Below, in pieces: positions 51,514 to 61,010 of a DNA stretch of 64,000 nucleotides. Numbering within the stretch: position 1 is the stretch's first letter; each line of letters opens with the position of its first letter. The position numbers were made by a program, and so were the translations under genes. Under the pieces are notes generated by a model that was given only the letters and a program-made list of their open reading frames with translations, did no database searches and was not told where the DNA came from. The DNA is from Flavobacteriales bacterium UBA6057 (GTDB lineage: Bacteria > Bacteroidota > Bacteroidia > Flavobacteriales_G > Salibacteraceae). Location: assembly GCA_002428995.1 (NCBI GenBank), contig DIYJ01000006.1:1-64000 (forward strand), written 5' to 3'.

Positions 51514-53160
51514 TTAGTGCAATACGATGCGAGTGTAGTGATCTCCATCGCTGTCGCTGAGGCGAATCATGTAGACACCAGCAGCTAACTCAGAGCGGTT
51601 GAGCTCAATCTCCAGGTGATCTGTTTCTGCTCGCTGGACAGATCGCCCCTGAGCTGTGAAGACTTCATGATGCTGGAAGCGGTTTCCTCCAATCGCGGAG
51701 AGTCTGACACCTTCATTTGTATATGCAACTTTGATACGATCGTTGGCATCAATTGGATCAATTCCTACGCTACCGTCCAAGGTCAGCTCGTTGGATGCAG
51801 GGCTCAGGAAGTCTTGCGTTTGCAGCACTCCATTTGCCTTGCTCATCACAAAAGCGCGATAGGGAACCCCTTCCGTAATCGCATCGCCATCCACATCCGC
51901 GGAGGTGGCGAGGAGCTCGGTGCTTATGTTCTGTCCGTTCGGAGTAACAGCAAAGAAATTGTTGTTGCCTTGTGCATCGAGCAGGTTGAATGAATTGGCA
52001 TTCGCTGCCTTCACTACGAAGATTCGATACTCATTCAGCCCTGTCTCGTTGGCGAGCTTGTTGAAGTTCACTTCCATGTCAGTACCGTTCACATTGTTGT
52101 TCACGTCTACAATGTTCACCGCCTGTACAGGACCGAAATCAGGGATGCTCTCCAACACTACCGTATCTGAGGGATTGGACAGCACATCATTCAGCGCAAC
52201 ATTTTGGTCGCTGATGGTATGAATGAAAACCTGATAAGGTATACCAACCGTAATGAGGTCTCCATCACTGTCTGCCATTCCACCCAACAAGCTCTCGCTG
52301 TAGGTTGCAGTGCCATTCGGAACAATGCTTAAGGCGCTCAGAGAACTTTGAGCCTGTGCATCTTGTAAGGTGAAAGATGCTGCTGAAGACTCTTTCACCA
52401 CAATGGCGCGGTAGAGCAGAACACTTGCTTCGTTAGCCGCCTGGTCAAACTGTACATGAAGGTCGCTTGAGTTACCGGCATCGGCAACGTCTTGAAGTAC
52501 TACGTTTTGAGCAGGTGAGGCATTCGCAGCAAGGCCTGTATCACCGGTGATGATGGATTGGTTCGGAGTGAGGTTGATGGCGTAGTCCTTCAGGGTAAAG
52601 GATGTTGGACTCAGTACATCAATACGCGCCCATCCGTAGTGTTCGTTGCCACTCAGCTCGATTCTCAGCCCCACATACCGATCGGTGTTTCCGATAAAGT
52701 TTCCAGAGGTGCCATAGAAGGTGAAAGAGCCGGTGTAGCTCGAAAAGGAGTAGGATGAGAAACCGTTGAATTCTCCACCCAATACCATGTTGCTGTAGGC
52801 ATACCAGCCATAAGACCCCGGTTGAACTACTTGAGAACTGAACAGAGCCAATGGCCAGTTTCCTCTTACCGCATTTGAGCCCTGAGGATCGATGCCCACT
52901 GATGAGCTTTGGACGCTGTAATTGAAGAAGCCAGAGGTGAACGTGAAACTTCCTGTATTGGTTGAACTGGTAATGTTGATGCTGAAATCAATGATGTTGT
53001 CATTGTTCAGATCCAAATCATAAATGCTTCCAACTCCCGAGACATTCAAATCCGGTTCTACGTTGGTGTAGAGCACTTGTCCTTGTGCTGAGGCTGCGGT
53101 AGCGATGGCCCCAGCAGAAAGCGAATAAGCCTTTAGTTTTTCTAGTAGCGATTGTTTCAT
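51514..53160 (-). CDS. Secreted T9SS protein with two tandem repeat domains
   Basis: A 548-residue protein. A Bacteroidota-type N-terminus (MKQSLLEKLKAYSLSAGAIA) and signal are followed by a beta domain (about 30-215, ending GWARIDVLSPTSFTLKDYAI). Two repeats of about 115 residues come next (about 225-460; compare LHVQFDQAANEASVLLYRAI with MEVNFNKLANETGLNEYRIF). A T9SS type A domain ends the protein. The start at 53160 is preferred over an in-frame Met 39 bases upstream. The role is unknown, probably surface-exposed. Confidence 0.87.
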   Translation of the reverse strand: MKQSLLEKLKAYSLSAGAIATAASAQGQVLYTNVEPDLNVSGVGSIYDLDLNNDNIIDFSINITSSTNTGSFTFTSGFFNYSVQSSSVGIDPQGSNAVRGNWPLALFSSQVVQPGSYGWYAYSNMVLGGEFNGFSSYSFSSYTGSFTFYGTSGNFIGNTDRYVGLRIELSGNEHYGWARIDVLSPTSFTLKDYAINLTPNQSIITGDTGLAANASPAQNVVLQDVADAGNSSDLHVQFDQAANEASVLLYRAIVVKESSAASFTLQDAQAQSSLSALSIVPNGTATYSESLLGGMADSDGDLITVGIPYQVFIHTISDQNVALNDVLSNPSDTVVLESIPDFGPVQAVNIVDVNNNVNGTDMEVNFNKLANETGLNEYRIFVVKAANANSFNLLDAQGNNNFFAVTPNGQNISTELLATSADVDGDAITEGVPYRAFVMSKANGVLQTQDFLSPASNELTLDGSVGIDPIDANDRIKVAYTNEGVRLSAIGGNRFQHHEVFTAQGRSVQRAETDHLEIELNRSELAAGVYMIRLSDSDGDHYTRIVLH

Positions 53161-53383
53161 CGGTGAGTAGTTTGGTTTGTAGACGAACCTACATGGCACA
53201 TGGGTAGTGGTCGAAACTAAAAAAAGTGGAAGAATGATCGAAAGCCCAAATTACCGGGACGAGCGGTGTGATTGGATGCGTAAGCGCAAACGCAGGGTAT
53301 GAATCTGCGATCTTGAAAAAATCTTTCACCTTCATGCAAGGTTCCACGTCATCGTTGCATCTACTGATTGTCGCCCTTCGCGA

Positions 53384-53938
53384 ATGGATATTGAACAGCT
53401 TATCTCTGGTTGCAGAGAGCAGGATTTAAGGAGTCAAAAGGCTCTTTATGACCTGCTGCACCCTCAAATGTTTGGGGTGTGCCTCCGCTATGCGCGCGAT
53501 CGTGATCAAGCGCAGGATTTGCTCCAGGAAGGCTTCGTGAAGGTGTTTCAGAAAATAGATTCCTTCAAGGGAACGGGATCTTTCATTGGCTGGGTGAAGA
53601 GAATCATGGTGAACACAGCTCTTGAGCATTTTCGGAAACAGAAGGCTGGCGCAGAAGAAGTTGAACTGGAACATGAATCAATGATGGTGGTCGCTGATGA
53701 TAATGTGGTAAGTGACATGAGTGCAAAAGATATCCTGAGACTGGTGCAGCAGTTGCCATCCGGCTATCGCATGGTGTTCAACCTGTTTGCGATTGAAGGC
53801 TACAGCCACCAGGAAATTGCAGACCAGTTAAACATCTCTGCCAATACTTCTTACTCCCAGTATCACCGGGCTCGGGCCATGCTGAAGAAGATGCTCTCCA
53901 CAGAAAAACAAACGCCCACTAACAATGCAGTGCTATGA
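53384..53938 (+). CDS. ECF-type RNA polymerase sigma factor (module 1)
   Basis: A 184-residue sigma-70 factor with region 2 (YARDRDQAQDLLQEGFVKVF, WVKRIMVNTALEHFRKQ) and region 4 (QQLPSGYRMVFNLFAIEGYSHQEIADQLNIS). It overlaps the following gene by 4 bases (ATGA), so its control is probably by that product. Confidence 0.95.
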   Translation: MDIEQLISGCREQDLRSQKALYDLLHPQMFGVCLRYARDRDQAQDLLQEGFVKVFQKIDSFKGTGSFIGWVKRIMVNTALEHFRKQKAGAEEVELEHESMMVVADDNVVSDMSAKDILRLVQQLPSGYRMVFNLFAIEGYSHQEIADQLNISANTSYSQYHRARAMLKKMLSTEKQTPTNNAVL

Positions 53939-55416
53939 GTGATGTAGACAATCATAAGGACGCTTTTGAGGAGGCCATGCAAAATGCCTTTGACGGTTTT
54001 GCTGAAACGGCTGACGATGTGGTGTGGACGGATATTGAAAATCAGCTCAAGGGCAAAAAGAGAAGGATTGCCGCTTATTGGTGGTATTCCGGTGTGGCGG
54101 CCGCCCTGGCACTCGCCATTGGGTTGTTCTCTGTGCTCTACAGCCCTTCCGAGGCCGGAGGTCAGGCCGGAGTTGAGACAGAAGCGAATTCAAGCGAAGG
54201 TTCGGTTTTAATAGATGAGGGTTCTGAGTCGCTTGCCAACGATGGAGGAGAGGAACAGGTGAAGGACCTGAACGCTGCGGAGGAAGGTTTGAACGATGAG
54301 GATGAAGCCATCGCTGGCGTTGAAAAAGAGGTTTCCCCAGGTGATGAAGAAGGGGATGCGTTGGATGTGGATGCTCAACGTTCTGTCAGTCCCAACAATG
54401 TAAATGCAGCAAGAGACGAGGCTGTATCTTCTTCCGGACGTGAAGCTTTTGCCCAAAACGATGAGCAACAAGACGTTGGCGACCCAATCAACACTCTCAG
54501 TGAAACAGGCGGAATTCTAGCCGCCTCAACAGCACAAGCGAGCTCAGGAGACGGTCCCGGAGGAATCAATCCGCCAGAGACAGAAGCGGAAGACCCTTCG
54601 CTTGATTTAATGCCCATTTTGCCCGCTGAAGTTAGAACCAAGCTCCAGCGCAGTCTTGCCATGCGCGATCTCGATCCGATTTCCGGCAAGGTTTCGGATG
54701 GCAAGGAAAAGAAGGTGGACGATCGATGGGTAGATTGGGAAGATGATCCCAACCAGTCGAATTTTGGATTGCTGGCGCATTTTGGCTCTTCGGCCAGCGG
54801 AACACCTCAGGGCAATAACTCCGCCTTCCTTTCCAATGAGGAAGGTTTTGGAGCTCAAGACCTCAATCAATCGGTCGTAAATCGGAGTGATCGGGGGCTT
54901 GAACCAGATCGTTACCAAGCGCCCTTCAGCCTTGGGGTGAAGGCAAACATTTCGCTTTCCAGGCGCTTCAGTATTGAAACCGGGCTGATCTACACGCTGC
55001 TTGGAGCAAGCCAAACAAGAGTGGATTCTGGCCAGACACTGACCATGATTCTGGAAGATGAACATTACCTGGGCATTCCGTTGCTATTGCAGTATCGTTT
55101 TGTGGATCGCAGGCGTTTTTCGATTTACTGTGTACAGGGTGTGATGTTTGACAAGGCGATCATCCGAAACCTGAGACGTCAGCAAAACTTTGCTTCGGGC
55201 GAGGAGGTGAATGAACAGTTCAGAGGCGACCCTTCTGGAGAACAGGGAGGTCTTTACTTCGGCCTTGGATATGCTCATCGCATTACCAACACGATCAATT
55301 TCTACGCAGAGCCCAGCGTCACCAGCTGGATTTACAATCGTGAGGTATTTGAGAATATTCGCAACGCCAATTTGCTCTGGCCCAGTTTGAACCTGGGCAT
55401 CCGCTTCGATCTGTAA
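53935..55416 (+). CDS. Anti-sigma-like TM protein fused to a C-terminal beta-barrel
   Basis: A 493-residue protein of unusual layout. Residues 1-45 are acidic and cytoplasmic-looking with WTDIENQLKGKKRR, the sort of N-terminus seen in Bacteroidota anti-sigma proteins. One TM helix (about 48-69) follows, then a 250-residue low-complexity acidic linker, then a strand-rich domain (about 327-493) starting near APFSLGVKANISLSRRF and ending LNLGIRFDL like an outer-membrane barrel. If the barrel inserts, one chain would bridge both membranes and could report outer-membrane state to the sigma factor. It is co-translated with the ECF gene. The barrel insertion is inference. Confidence 0.85.
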   Translation: MSDVDNHKDAFEEAMQNAFDGFAETADDVVWTDIENQLKGKKRRIAAYWWYSGVAAALALAIGLFSVLYSPSEAGGQAGVETEANSSEGSVLIDEGSESLANDGGEEQVKDLNAAEEGLNDEDEAIAGVEKEVSPGDEEGDALDVDAQRSVSPNNVNAARDEAVSSSGREAFAQNDEQQDVGDPINTLSETGGILAASTAQASSGDGPGGINPPETEAEDPSLDLMPILPAEVRTKLQRSLAMRDLDPISGKVSDGKEKKVDDRWVDWEDDPNQSNFGLLAHFGSSASGTPQGNNSAFLSNEEGFGAQDLNQSVVNRSDRGLEPDRYQAPFSLGVKANISLSRRFSIETGLIYTLLGASQTRVDSGQTLTMILEDEHYLGIPLLLQYRFVDRRRFSIYCVQGVMFDKAIIRNLRRQQNFASGEEVNEQFRGDPSGEQGGLYFGLGYAHRITNTINFYAEPSVTSWIYNREVFENIRNANLLWPSLNLGIRFDL

Positions 55417-55611
55417 GCGGCTACTCCTGGTTTTCAGCTTTTCCCTGGTCTTGACGCGCTCAGTCAGCACGTGAAGAACCGCTCTTTTCAGGCCGAATGG
55501 TTCCTGCGCTCAAGCGACCATTTCCAGTAAATCCAACCAATTCGTCCTCGTCATGCAAGGTTTTTCTGCCTGCCTGCATCTTCCTTTCAAAGAGACACTA
55601 AAACCAAGATC

Positions 55612-56916
55612 ATGAAACGATACAACAGACTTTATCTGGTATGGCTACTCCCCGCGTTGCTCAGCATTGGCCTCGTGGGTTGCCAGGACAGAAGCATGGA
55701 GGAAATCACCTATAAGGCCAACGTGCCCGTGTATGCCAACACAGATTTCCTGGAAGCGGAAATTCAAACCTTAGATCCTCAACCGCTGAAAGGAAGCGGG
55801 AAGATTCACATGCGCGGCAATTTCCTGTTCATCGTGGACAATTTCATTGGCGTTCATGTTTTTGACAACAGCAATCCTTCCTCTCCGGTGAACCTTGCAT
55901 ACCTGCGCATCCCGGGCGTCATAGACATCGCCACGAGCGGAACCACATTGTATGCAGACAGCTACAAGGATTTGGTGACCATCGATATTTCTGACCTCCA
56001 GAACATTTTTCAGGTAGACAGAGACGAGAATGTTTTTAAAGCGGCACTGCCTCCTGTAGAGAATAGTTATCCGATTGCTGACATTGATCCTGAAAAAGGA
56101 GTGGTGATCGGGTGGAATGTGCAGACCATCACGGAGGAAGTAGAAGTGAACAACCAAGGCTGGTTTGGCGGTCCCGAAAGCGTATTGTGGAACGACCAGC
56201 TCACTTCTGGTTCGCAGGGCGGTGGCAACCGTACCATGAATTTTGGCGGAAACGGTGTCAGTGGTTCACTCGCACGATTCATCGCCTTTGGTGAACAGCT
56301 TTATGTAGTGAATGGCCAGGACATTCGCGTGTTTGACCTTTCGGACGTAAGAGACCCAAAGGAGGGCGCGGTCATCAACACCTGGCGAGACATTGAAACA
56401 CTGTTTCCAGCGCAGCAGAAGCTTTTTGTTGGAACCACTACGGGAATGCTGATCTACGGCCTCGAAAACCCTTCCAGCCCTAACTTCATTTCTAATTTTA
56501 ACCATGCCACGAGCTGTGATCCAGTAGTAGTGGAAGGCAAGTATGCGTATGTCACATTGCGAGGCGGCTCCGCCTGCGGTGGATGGAGCGATCAGCTGGA
56601 CGTGATCGATATTGAGAACATTGAGAGCCCATCATTGGTAGCGACCTATCCAATGACCAGCCCCGGAGGTTTGGGGGTGAAGAATGACGTAATCTTCATC
56701 TGTGACGGGCCTGATGGTTTGAAAATCTATGATGCTGCGGACAAGCACTCCATTGATCAAAACCAGTTGGCGCATTATCCTGATGTGAAGGCCTATGATG
56801 TCATCCCGCTGGGCGATGTACTGATGGCGATTGCCGAGGACGGGTTGTATCAGTACGACTTCTCCAATCCTGAGAATATTCAGTTGCTAAGCACCATTTC
56901 AACTCCTGTCCAATGA
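55612..56916 (+). CDS. LVIVD-repeat lipoprotein
   Basis: A 434-residue lipoprotein with lipobox Cys24 (GLVGC). A beta-propeller of LVIVD-type repeats follows (IHMRGNFLFIVDNFIGVHVF, then LYVVNGQDIRVFDLSDVRDP, and YAYVTLRGG...LDVIDIENIESP). These repeats are common in bacterial cell-surface proteins; the ligand is unknown. It overlaps the next barrel gene by 4 bases, and both may be targets or parts of the ECF module. Confidence 0.88.
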   Translation: MKRYNRLYLVWLLPALLSIGLVGCQDRSMEEITYKANVPVYANTDFLEAEIQTLDPQPLKGSGKIHMRGNFLFIVDNFIGVHVFDNSNPSSPVNLAYLRIPGVIDIATSGTTLYADSYKDLVTIDISDLQNIFQVDRDENVFKAALPPVENSYPIADIDPEKGVVIGWNVQTITEEVEVNNQGWFGGPESVLWNDQLTSGSQGGGNRTMNFGGNGVSGSLARFIAFGEQLYVVNGQDIRVFDLSDVRDPKEGAVINTWRDIETLFPAQQKLFVGTTTGMLIYGLENPSSPNFISNFNHATSCDPVVVEGKYAYVTLRGGSACGGWSDQLDVIDIENIESPSLVATYPMTSPGGLGVKNDVIFICDGPDGLKIYDAADKHSIDQNQLAHYPDVKAYDVIPLGDVLMAIAEDGLYQYDFSNPENIQLLSTISTPVQ

Positions 56917-57665
56917 GAAAGTCAGCATTCAGAATGATGCTCTTGGCGCTGGCATTGGTTGCGCTGGCCGGTGGGGCAAAAGCTCAGAAAAACGGACTGC
57001 AAGATGCGGTGCACTTACACAACGGTTCCATCATCCGTGGTGAGCTTCAAACTTCTACAGACGGAAGCATTCGCGTAAAGACTATGGATGGAAGCCTTTG
57101 GGTGTTTAAAGCAGATGAGGTAAAGGAAGTGACTCAGGAAGATTACTACGCCCTGAAACGAACACTGGTGATTTCCAAGAAAGGATTCTACAATGCCAGC
57201 AGCGCTGGTTTGATGGTGGGCAGAAGTGAAAACTTCACAGAGCTTACTGCGAGTATCACCACCGTTTGTGGCTACAAGATCAATCCACATTACAGCATAG
57301 GAATTGGTGTTGGAATTGAATCCTTTGAGCCAGGGCTTGCCCCCATATTTCTGGAAGGGCGTTACAACCTTTTGGAAAGCAAATTCACGCCTTTTGTTGG
57401 CTTGCAGGGAGGTTATTCCATTCCCATTGACAACTACAGGGCCGAAGGAGGCGAGTGGCAGGAACGAGGCGGTGTGATGGGTAACGCAGAGATCGGTGTG
57501 ATCAATTACATCGGTCACAATGCCGCTATCACGTTCAGTGTAGGCTACCGTTATCAGCAATCCGTTTCAAGACAAGATTACTGGTGGTTTCAGGATGATG
57601 ACTTTGGGGTGATCAGAGATGAGTTTCACCGCTTCGCATTTCGCGCTGGTTTGCTCTTTAACTAG
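56913..57665 (+). CDS. Outer-membrane beta-barrel protein
   Basis: A 250-residue protein with a signal peptide (MRKSAFRMMLLALALVALAG, cleavage near AKAQ), a short N-terminal beta domain (about 28-75, HNGSIIRGELQTSTDG), then a barrel of about eight strands ending RFAFRAGLLFN. It is translationally coupled to the LVIVD lipoprotein gene. Confidence 0.82.
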   Translation: MRKSAFRMMLLALALVALAGGAKAQKNGLQDAVHLHNGSIIRGELQTSTDGSIRVKTMDGSLWVFKADEVKEVTQEDYYALKRTLVISKKGFYNASSAGLMVGRSENFTELTASITTVCGYKINPHYSIGIGVGIESFEPGLAPIFLEGRYNLLESKFTPFVGLQGGYSIPIDNYRAEGGEWQERGGVMGNAEIGVINYIGHNAAITFSVGYRYQQSVSRQDYWWFQDDDFGVIRDEFHRFAFRAGLLFN

Positions 57666-57677
57666 GGTGACGGGGCT

Positions 57678-58298
57678 TTACATACCCACCACAAATTGAT
57701 TCAGCTCTTGCAGAGGCAAGGCCGTATTTCCAAATGATCGCGACAATTCTGTGGCGAGCAAGGCATCACTCTCCGGAGTGATGCCTTTGTTGTTCAATAG
57801 GGTGCTTTCCGGAAGCTGCAATGGAGGAGCAGGAACCTGTTTCTCTATGACACGCACACGTTCAACCGGCACCTCTACCAACACTTCCTTCACCACGGTG
57901 ACCGTATCCACGTCAGGTTGGTAGACAATCCGCTCCGTTTCGATGTACTCAACTCCCGGTGTTCGCAACCAAAAGAGCAGGAGGAAGGTGGCTGCCACCG
58001 CCAGCCCGGCCTGATAGGCAGGAATTCTGGCAGTGAACAACATCATTAACCTTTCACCGATTGCTGGTTCGCTTTTCTCCTTCAACCTGGATTGCAATGA
58101 GCTCAAAATGGCAGGATCAGGTGTGAGCATCGGTGCCTCGTCTTCAAACAGCCACTGGCTGGCCAACAGGGTCGTTCGCTGCTGGCGATAGTCTTCTTCT
58201 GTCATGTGTGCCAACACCAATTCTTGCTGAGAAGGTGTAAGCGCTTCGAAGTCATAGGCCTCAATCCAAAGCTGCAATTGTTCTTCGTGTTCTGTCAT
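57678..58298 (-). CDS. Putative anti-sigma factor (module 2)
   Basis: A 206-residue one-TM protein. The N-terminal 90 residues are acidic and helical (LQLWIEAYDFEALTPSQQEL), followed by a TM helix (about 94-111, AGLAVAATFLLLFWL) and a periplasmic tail. It lacks a zinc-binding HxxxCxxC motif. Its position directly behind an ECF sigma gene (4 bases apart) gives the assignment. Confidence 0.8.
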   Translation of the reverse strand: MTEHEEQLQLWIEAYDFEALTPSQQELVLAHMTEEDYRQQRTTLLASQWLFEDEAPMLTPDPAILSSLQSRLKEKSEPAIGERLMMLFTARIPAYQAGLAVAATFLLLFWLRTPGVEYIETERIVYQPDVDTVTVVKEVLVEVPVERVRVIEKQVPAPPLQLPESTLLNNKGITPESDALLATELSRSFGNTALPLQELNQFVVGM

Positions 58299-58302
58299 AA
58301 CT

Positions 58303-58875
58303 TCATTGATTGGTGGGGTGAAAAGCGCTCAGGCGCTTTGCTAAATGCTTGATGGTGTAGTGAATGCGTGATTTTACCGTTCCTTCCGAACACTCCATGA
58401 TCTGGGCGACTTCACGAATGCTGAGCCGCTCTTGATAGCGCAGAATGAACGTGCATCGATGATCGTATTTGAGCATGGTCAGTTCCTTCTTCAATACACG
58501 TTTGAAGGCCTTCTGATCTAGTAAGGCTTCGATCTTATCGTCATGAAGTGGAAGCTCCGACAGATGCTCCTCGCTGTCCCGATGCTGTGGAATGCGGAAT
58601 TGCTTCCGGCAGGCATTGGCGGTCACCGTAAATATCCATGGTTTGAAATCCCGTGAAGTATCAAAACGGAACGGTTGCTCCGCAAGCATCATGAATACGT
58701 CTTGCAGCACATCCTGCGACTCAGCCTCGCGATGATCCAGCATCCGGTAGATGAAATGCAGCAGCCGTGGGCTATACCTTCGGTAGAGTTCTTCAAACGC
58801 GGCATGCTTGCCTTGCTGGAATTGCTCCATCAAAGCCTCATCAGAATCGCCTTTAAACGTGTTGAACAGCTTCAC
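58303..58875 (-). CDS. ECF-type RNA polymerase sigma factor (module 2)
   Basis: A 190-residue sigma factor with region 2 (YRMLDHREAESQDVLQDVFM, FKPWIFTVTANACRKQFR) and region 4 (CTFILRYQERLSIREVAQIM, CSEGTVKSRIHYTIKHLAKR). It lies 6 bases after the SUMF1-like gene, so all three minus-strand genes may be one operon. Confidence 0.95.
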   Translation of the reverse strand: MKLFNTFKGDSDEALMEQFQQGKHAAFEELYRRYSPRLLHFIYRMLDHREAESQDVLQDVFMMLAEQPFRFDTSRDFKPWIFTVTANACRKQFRIPQHRDSEEHLSELPLHDDKIEALLDQKAFKRVLKKELTMLKYDHRCTFILRYQERLSIREVAQIMECSEGTVKSRIHYTIKHLAKRLSAFHPTNQ

Positions 58876-58881
58876 AGAGAC

Positions 58882-60825
58882 TCAGTCCAGCACTTGCATT
58901 ACCACTCTGAAACCAACTTCGGGACTGGGAGCTTCGAAGCTTTCGGAAGCGCTAATGATGGCATGTCCCCCCGGTGTGTTCCAGCTTCCGCCTTTCGAAA
59001 TGCCTTCCTCTTTCACCATTTCTGCCACATTTCCACACATGTTGTACAACCCAAAAGCATTGGGCATGTATGTTCCGGTGCGCACCGGAATGATTCCTCC
59101 ATCCAGGTCGTTTGTGTAGTTGGCAATTTCCGGACATGCTTCCTTTTCGGAGGCATGCTCACTTGGAGGCACCGCGTCACTTGTGTTGACGTTGGCGAGG
59201 AAGCACCCTTTAGCGTTTCTCAAATAGGGCCCACCCCAGGGATACGGACCATGCTTTCCATTGGAAGAAGCCAACATTTCCCATTCCTTTTCTGTCGGAA
59301 GGCGGAAGTGAACCAGTTTGTGCTGCTTCTTTTTGTGCTCCATTCCGTTGTAAACATCGGTCAGCCATTTGCAGTAAAGCTCTGCGGATTCCTTCGAAAT
59401 GTTGCATACTGGAAATTCGTCTTCCAGCGGAGCTCCGTTTTGAAAGAGCTCGGCTTCATTGAGTGCCGCCATCTCAGGACTCAGCAGCGACCTCCAGTCC
59501 ACGTTCTGCATCTTCACCCGGTTCAGTTGATCAAACTTGCGCTGCTTGATCAGGTCTGTCAGGAAGAGGTTATACATGCCATTGCTCACTTCATGGGTCC
59601 CGGCATAGAGGTATTCATCCACTTTCACGAAATACTGCATGATCTCCTTGGGATGATGAATGACCATGGACGTTCCGGAGATCGGTTCATCCTCCAGTAA
59701 GGCAACTACGCGATCCTTCATGTTCGCTTTTTCAGCTACGTGGGTGATCAATGCTTTCATGTTTTCCGCCTTTGGGTCTTCACTCTCACGATAGTGATTG
59801 TAAAGCGTGAGCATGGAAACAAGGTAGTTTGCATTGGAATGATTCACCACACCATCGCTGATGTGTGAATTCGCTTCCAGCCTCAAGTGATCAAGCAGGA
59901 AGCGTTTCTCGTAGTTTTTCTTGATCACTGCGATGTTATCAAACCTGTCATCGCTCCATTTCAGGGCCATGCCCGTATTATGCATGTTTTCCTTGAACGG
60001 CTCATAAATGGCAGGTTGTGTAGCTACTCCAAAGTAGATGGGGCGTTCGGTTTGTTTTTTCAGGTGTCGGCAAATGGCTCTTTTATAATCCAGTTCCGAG
60101 TCATAGTCTTCCACCGCTTTGTCGAATGGCCGAATTCCCAGCTCTGTGAATACCCGCTTTCTGTATTCCATGTTTGCGAGCAGGTGAATGTTCAGCAATT
60201 CAACATCCGTTCTTACATCCCTGGCATACTGCAATACCAGAGCAGGGTAGGTGTCATTGTCACCCGCAGTCAGCAGTATGGCTGACTCTTCGGTGCTTTC
60301 CAGCATGTTGTAGTTCCAGGCATACAGTCCATAAGCCATGTCATTGGAAGCCAACCAGCGCTCGGCCACCGATTGGAGATATTCCTTGTCCCGTCTGAGT
60401 TCATAATACGTGAAAAGATGAACGAAGAGCATCGGGTTGTCCGGTTGCATCTCCACCGCCTTCATCAGATGTTTTGTGAGGTCTTCGTTCTTGAAAATGC
60501 CACCGTTCTGATAGGCTGCGTAATGGTATTCGAAAGACTCAGGAATGGAAGTTCCCATGTCCTTCACCAAGGCGTCCAGATCATCCTGATTCGGCCCTTT
60601 CTGATAAACCTTCAGCATCCGTGTGGCAGTGTAGTAGTTGAGCCATGCCTCGCCATTCTGGGGGTTTTGCTTTACATACTTTTCCCAAAGGCTGGCTTGT
60701 TCCTGATACCATTCCACGGTTTGACGTTGCTTCACCAGCGAGTAAACAGTTTGACGCTCAGTCGAATAGCCTGACAGAAGGAACATTGTGCACAGCAGCG
60801 CACTCAAAAGCAATCGTTGTAGCAT
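58882..60825 (-). CDS. Exported SUMF1/FGE-like domain protein without the catalytic Cys pair
   Basis: A 647-residue protein with a signal peptide (about 1-20), a helical TPR-like N-terminal part (about 25-420) and a C-terminal formylglycine-generating-enzyme fold (about 425-647; GTHEVSNGMYNLFLTDL, LPTEKEWEMLA, YPWGGPYLRNA, CGNVAEMV, GFRVVM). The region after KGGSWNTPGG has no cysteines where true FGEs carry their copper-binding pair. It is therefore more like the structural SUMF1-fold proteins of Bacteroidota (GldJ/GldK-like) than an enzyme. It leads the operon containing ECF module 2. Confidence 0.87.
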   Translation of the reverse strand: MLQRLLLSALLCTMFLLSGYSTERQTVYSLVKQRQTVEWYQEQASLWEKYVKQNPQNGEAWLNYYTATRMLKVYQKGPNQDDLDALVKDMGTSIPESFEYHYAAYQNGGIFKNEDLTKHLMKAVEMQPDNPMLFVHLFTYYELRRDKEYLQSVAERWLASNDMAYGLYAWNYNMLESTEESAILLTAGDNDTYPALVLQYARDVRTDVELLNIHLLANMEYRKRVFTELGIRPFDKAVEDYDSELDYKRAICRHLKKQTERPIYFGVATQPAIYEPFKENMHNTGMALKWSDDRFDNIAVIKKNYEKRFLLDHLRLEANSHISDGVVNHSNANYLVSMLTLYNHYRESEDPKAENMKALITHVAEKANMKDRVVALLEDEPISGTSMVIHHPKEIMQYFVKVDEYLYAGTHEVSNGMYNLFLTDLIKQRKFDQLNRVKMQNVDWRSLLSPEMAALNEAELFQNGAPLEDEFPVCNISKESAELYCKWLTDVYNGMEHKKKQHKLVHFRLPTEKEWEMLASSNGKHGPYPWGGPYLRNAKGCFLANVNTSDAVPPSEHASEKEACPEIANYTNDLDGGIIPVRTGTYMPNAFGLYNMCGNVAEMVKEEGISKGGSWNTPGGHAIISASESFEAPSPEVGFRVVMQVLD

Positions 60826-61010
60826 TGAAGTTGTGATTGAAGTGTCAAAAGAAGGAGGCCTCCAAACCTAAGACAGCGATTTATGTAGGGTAGTATCCAG
60901 AAGTAGGAGAAAGGTTCAATTTTTTTTTGGCCATCATCATCTACGCTTCAGCTTCGATGATTAAAAAGCCAACGGCATTGGCTCGCACGGATCTGGAAGT
61001 CTGACTCTTG

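Noticed and set aside
58675..59700. 341-codon plus-strand frame opposite the sigma factor and SUMF1-like genes
   Set aside because: It spans two real genes on the other strand and encodes a Cys/His-rich composition typical of antisense reading.
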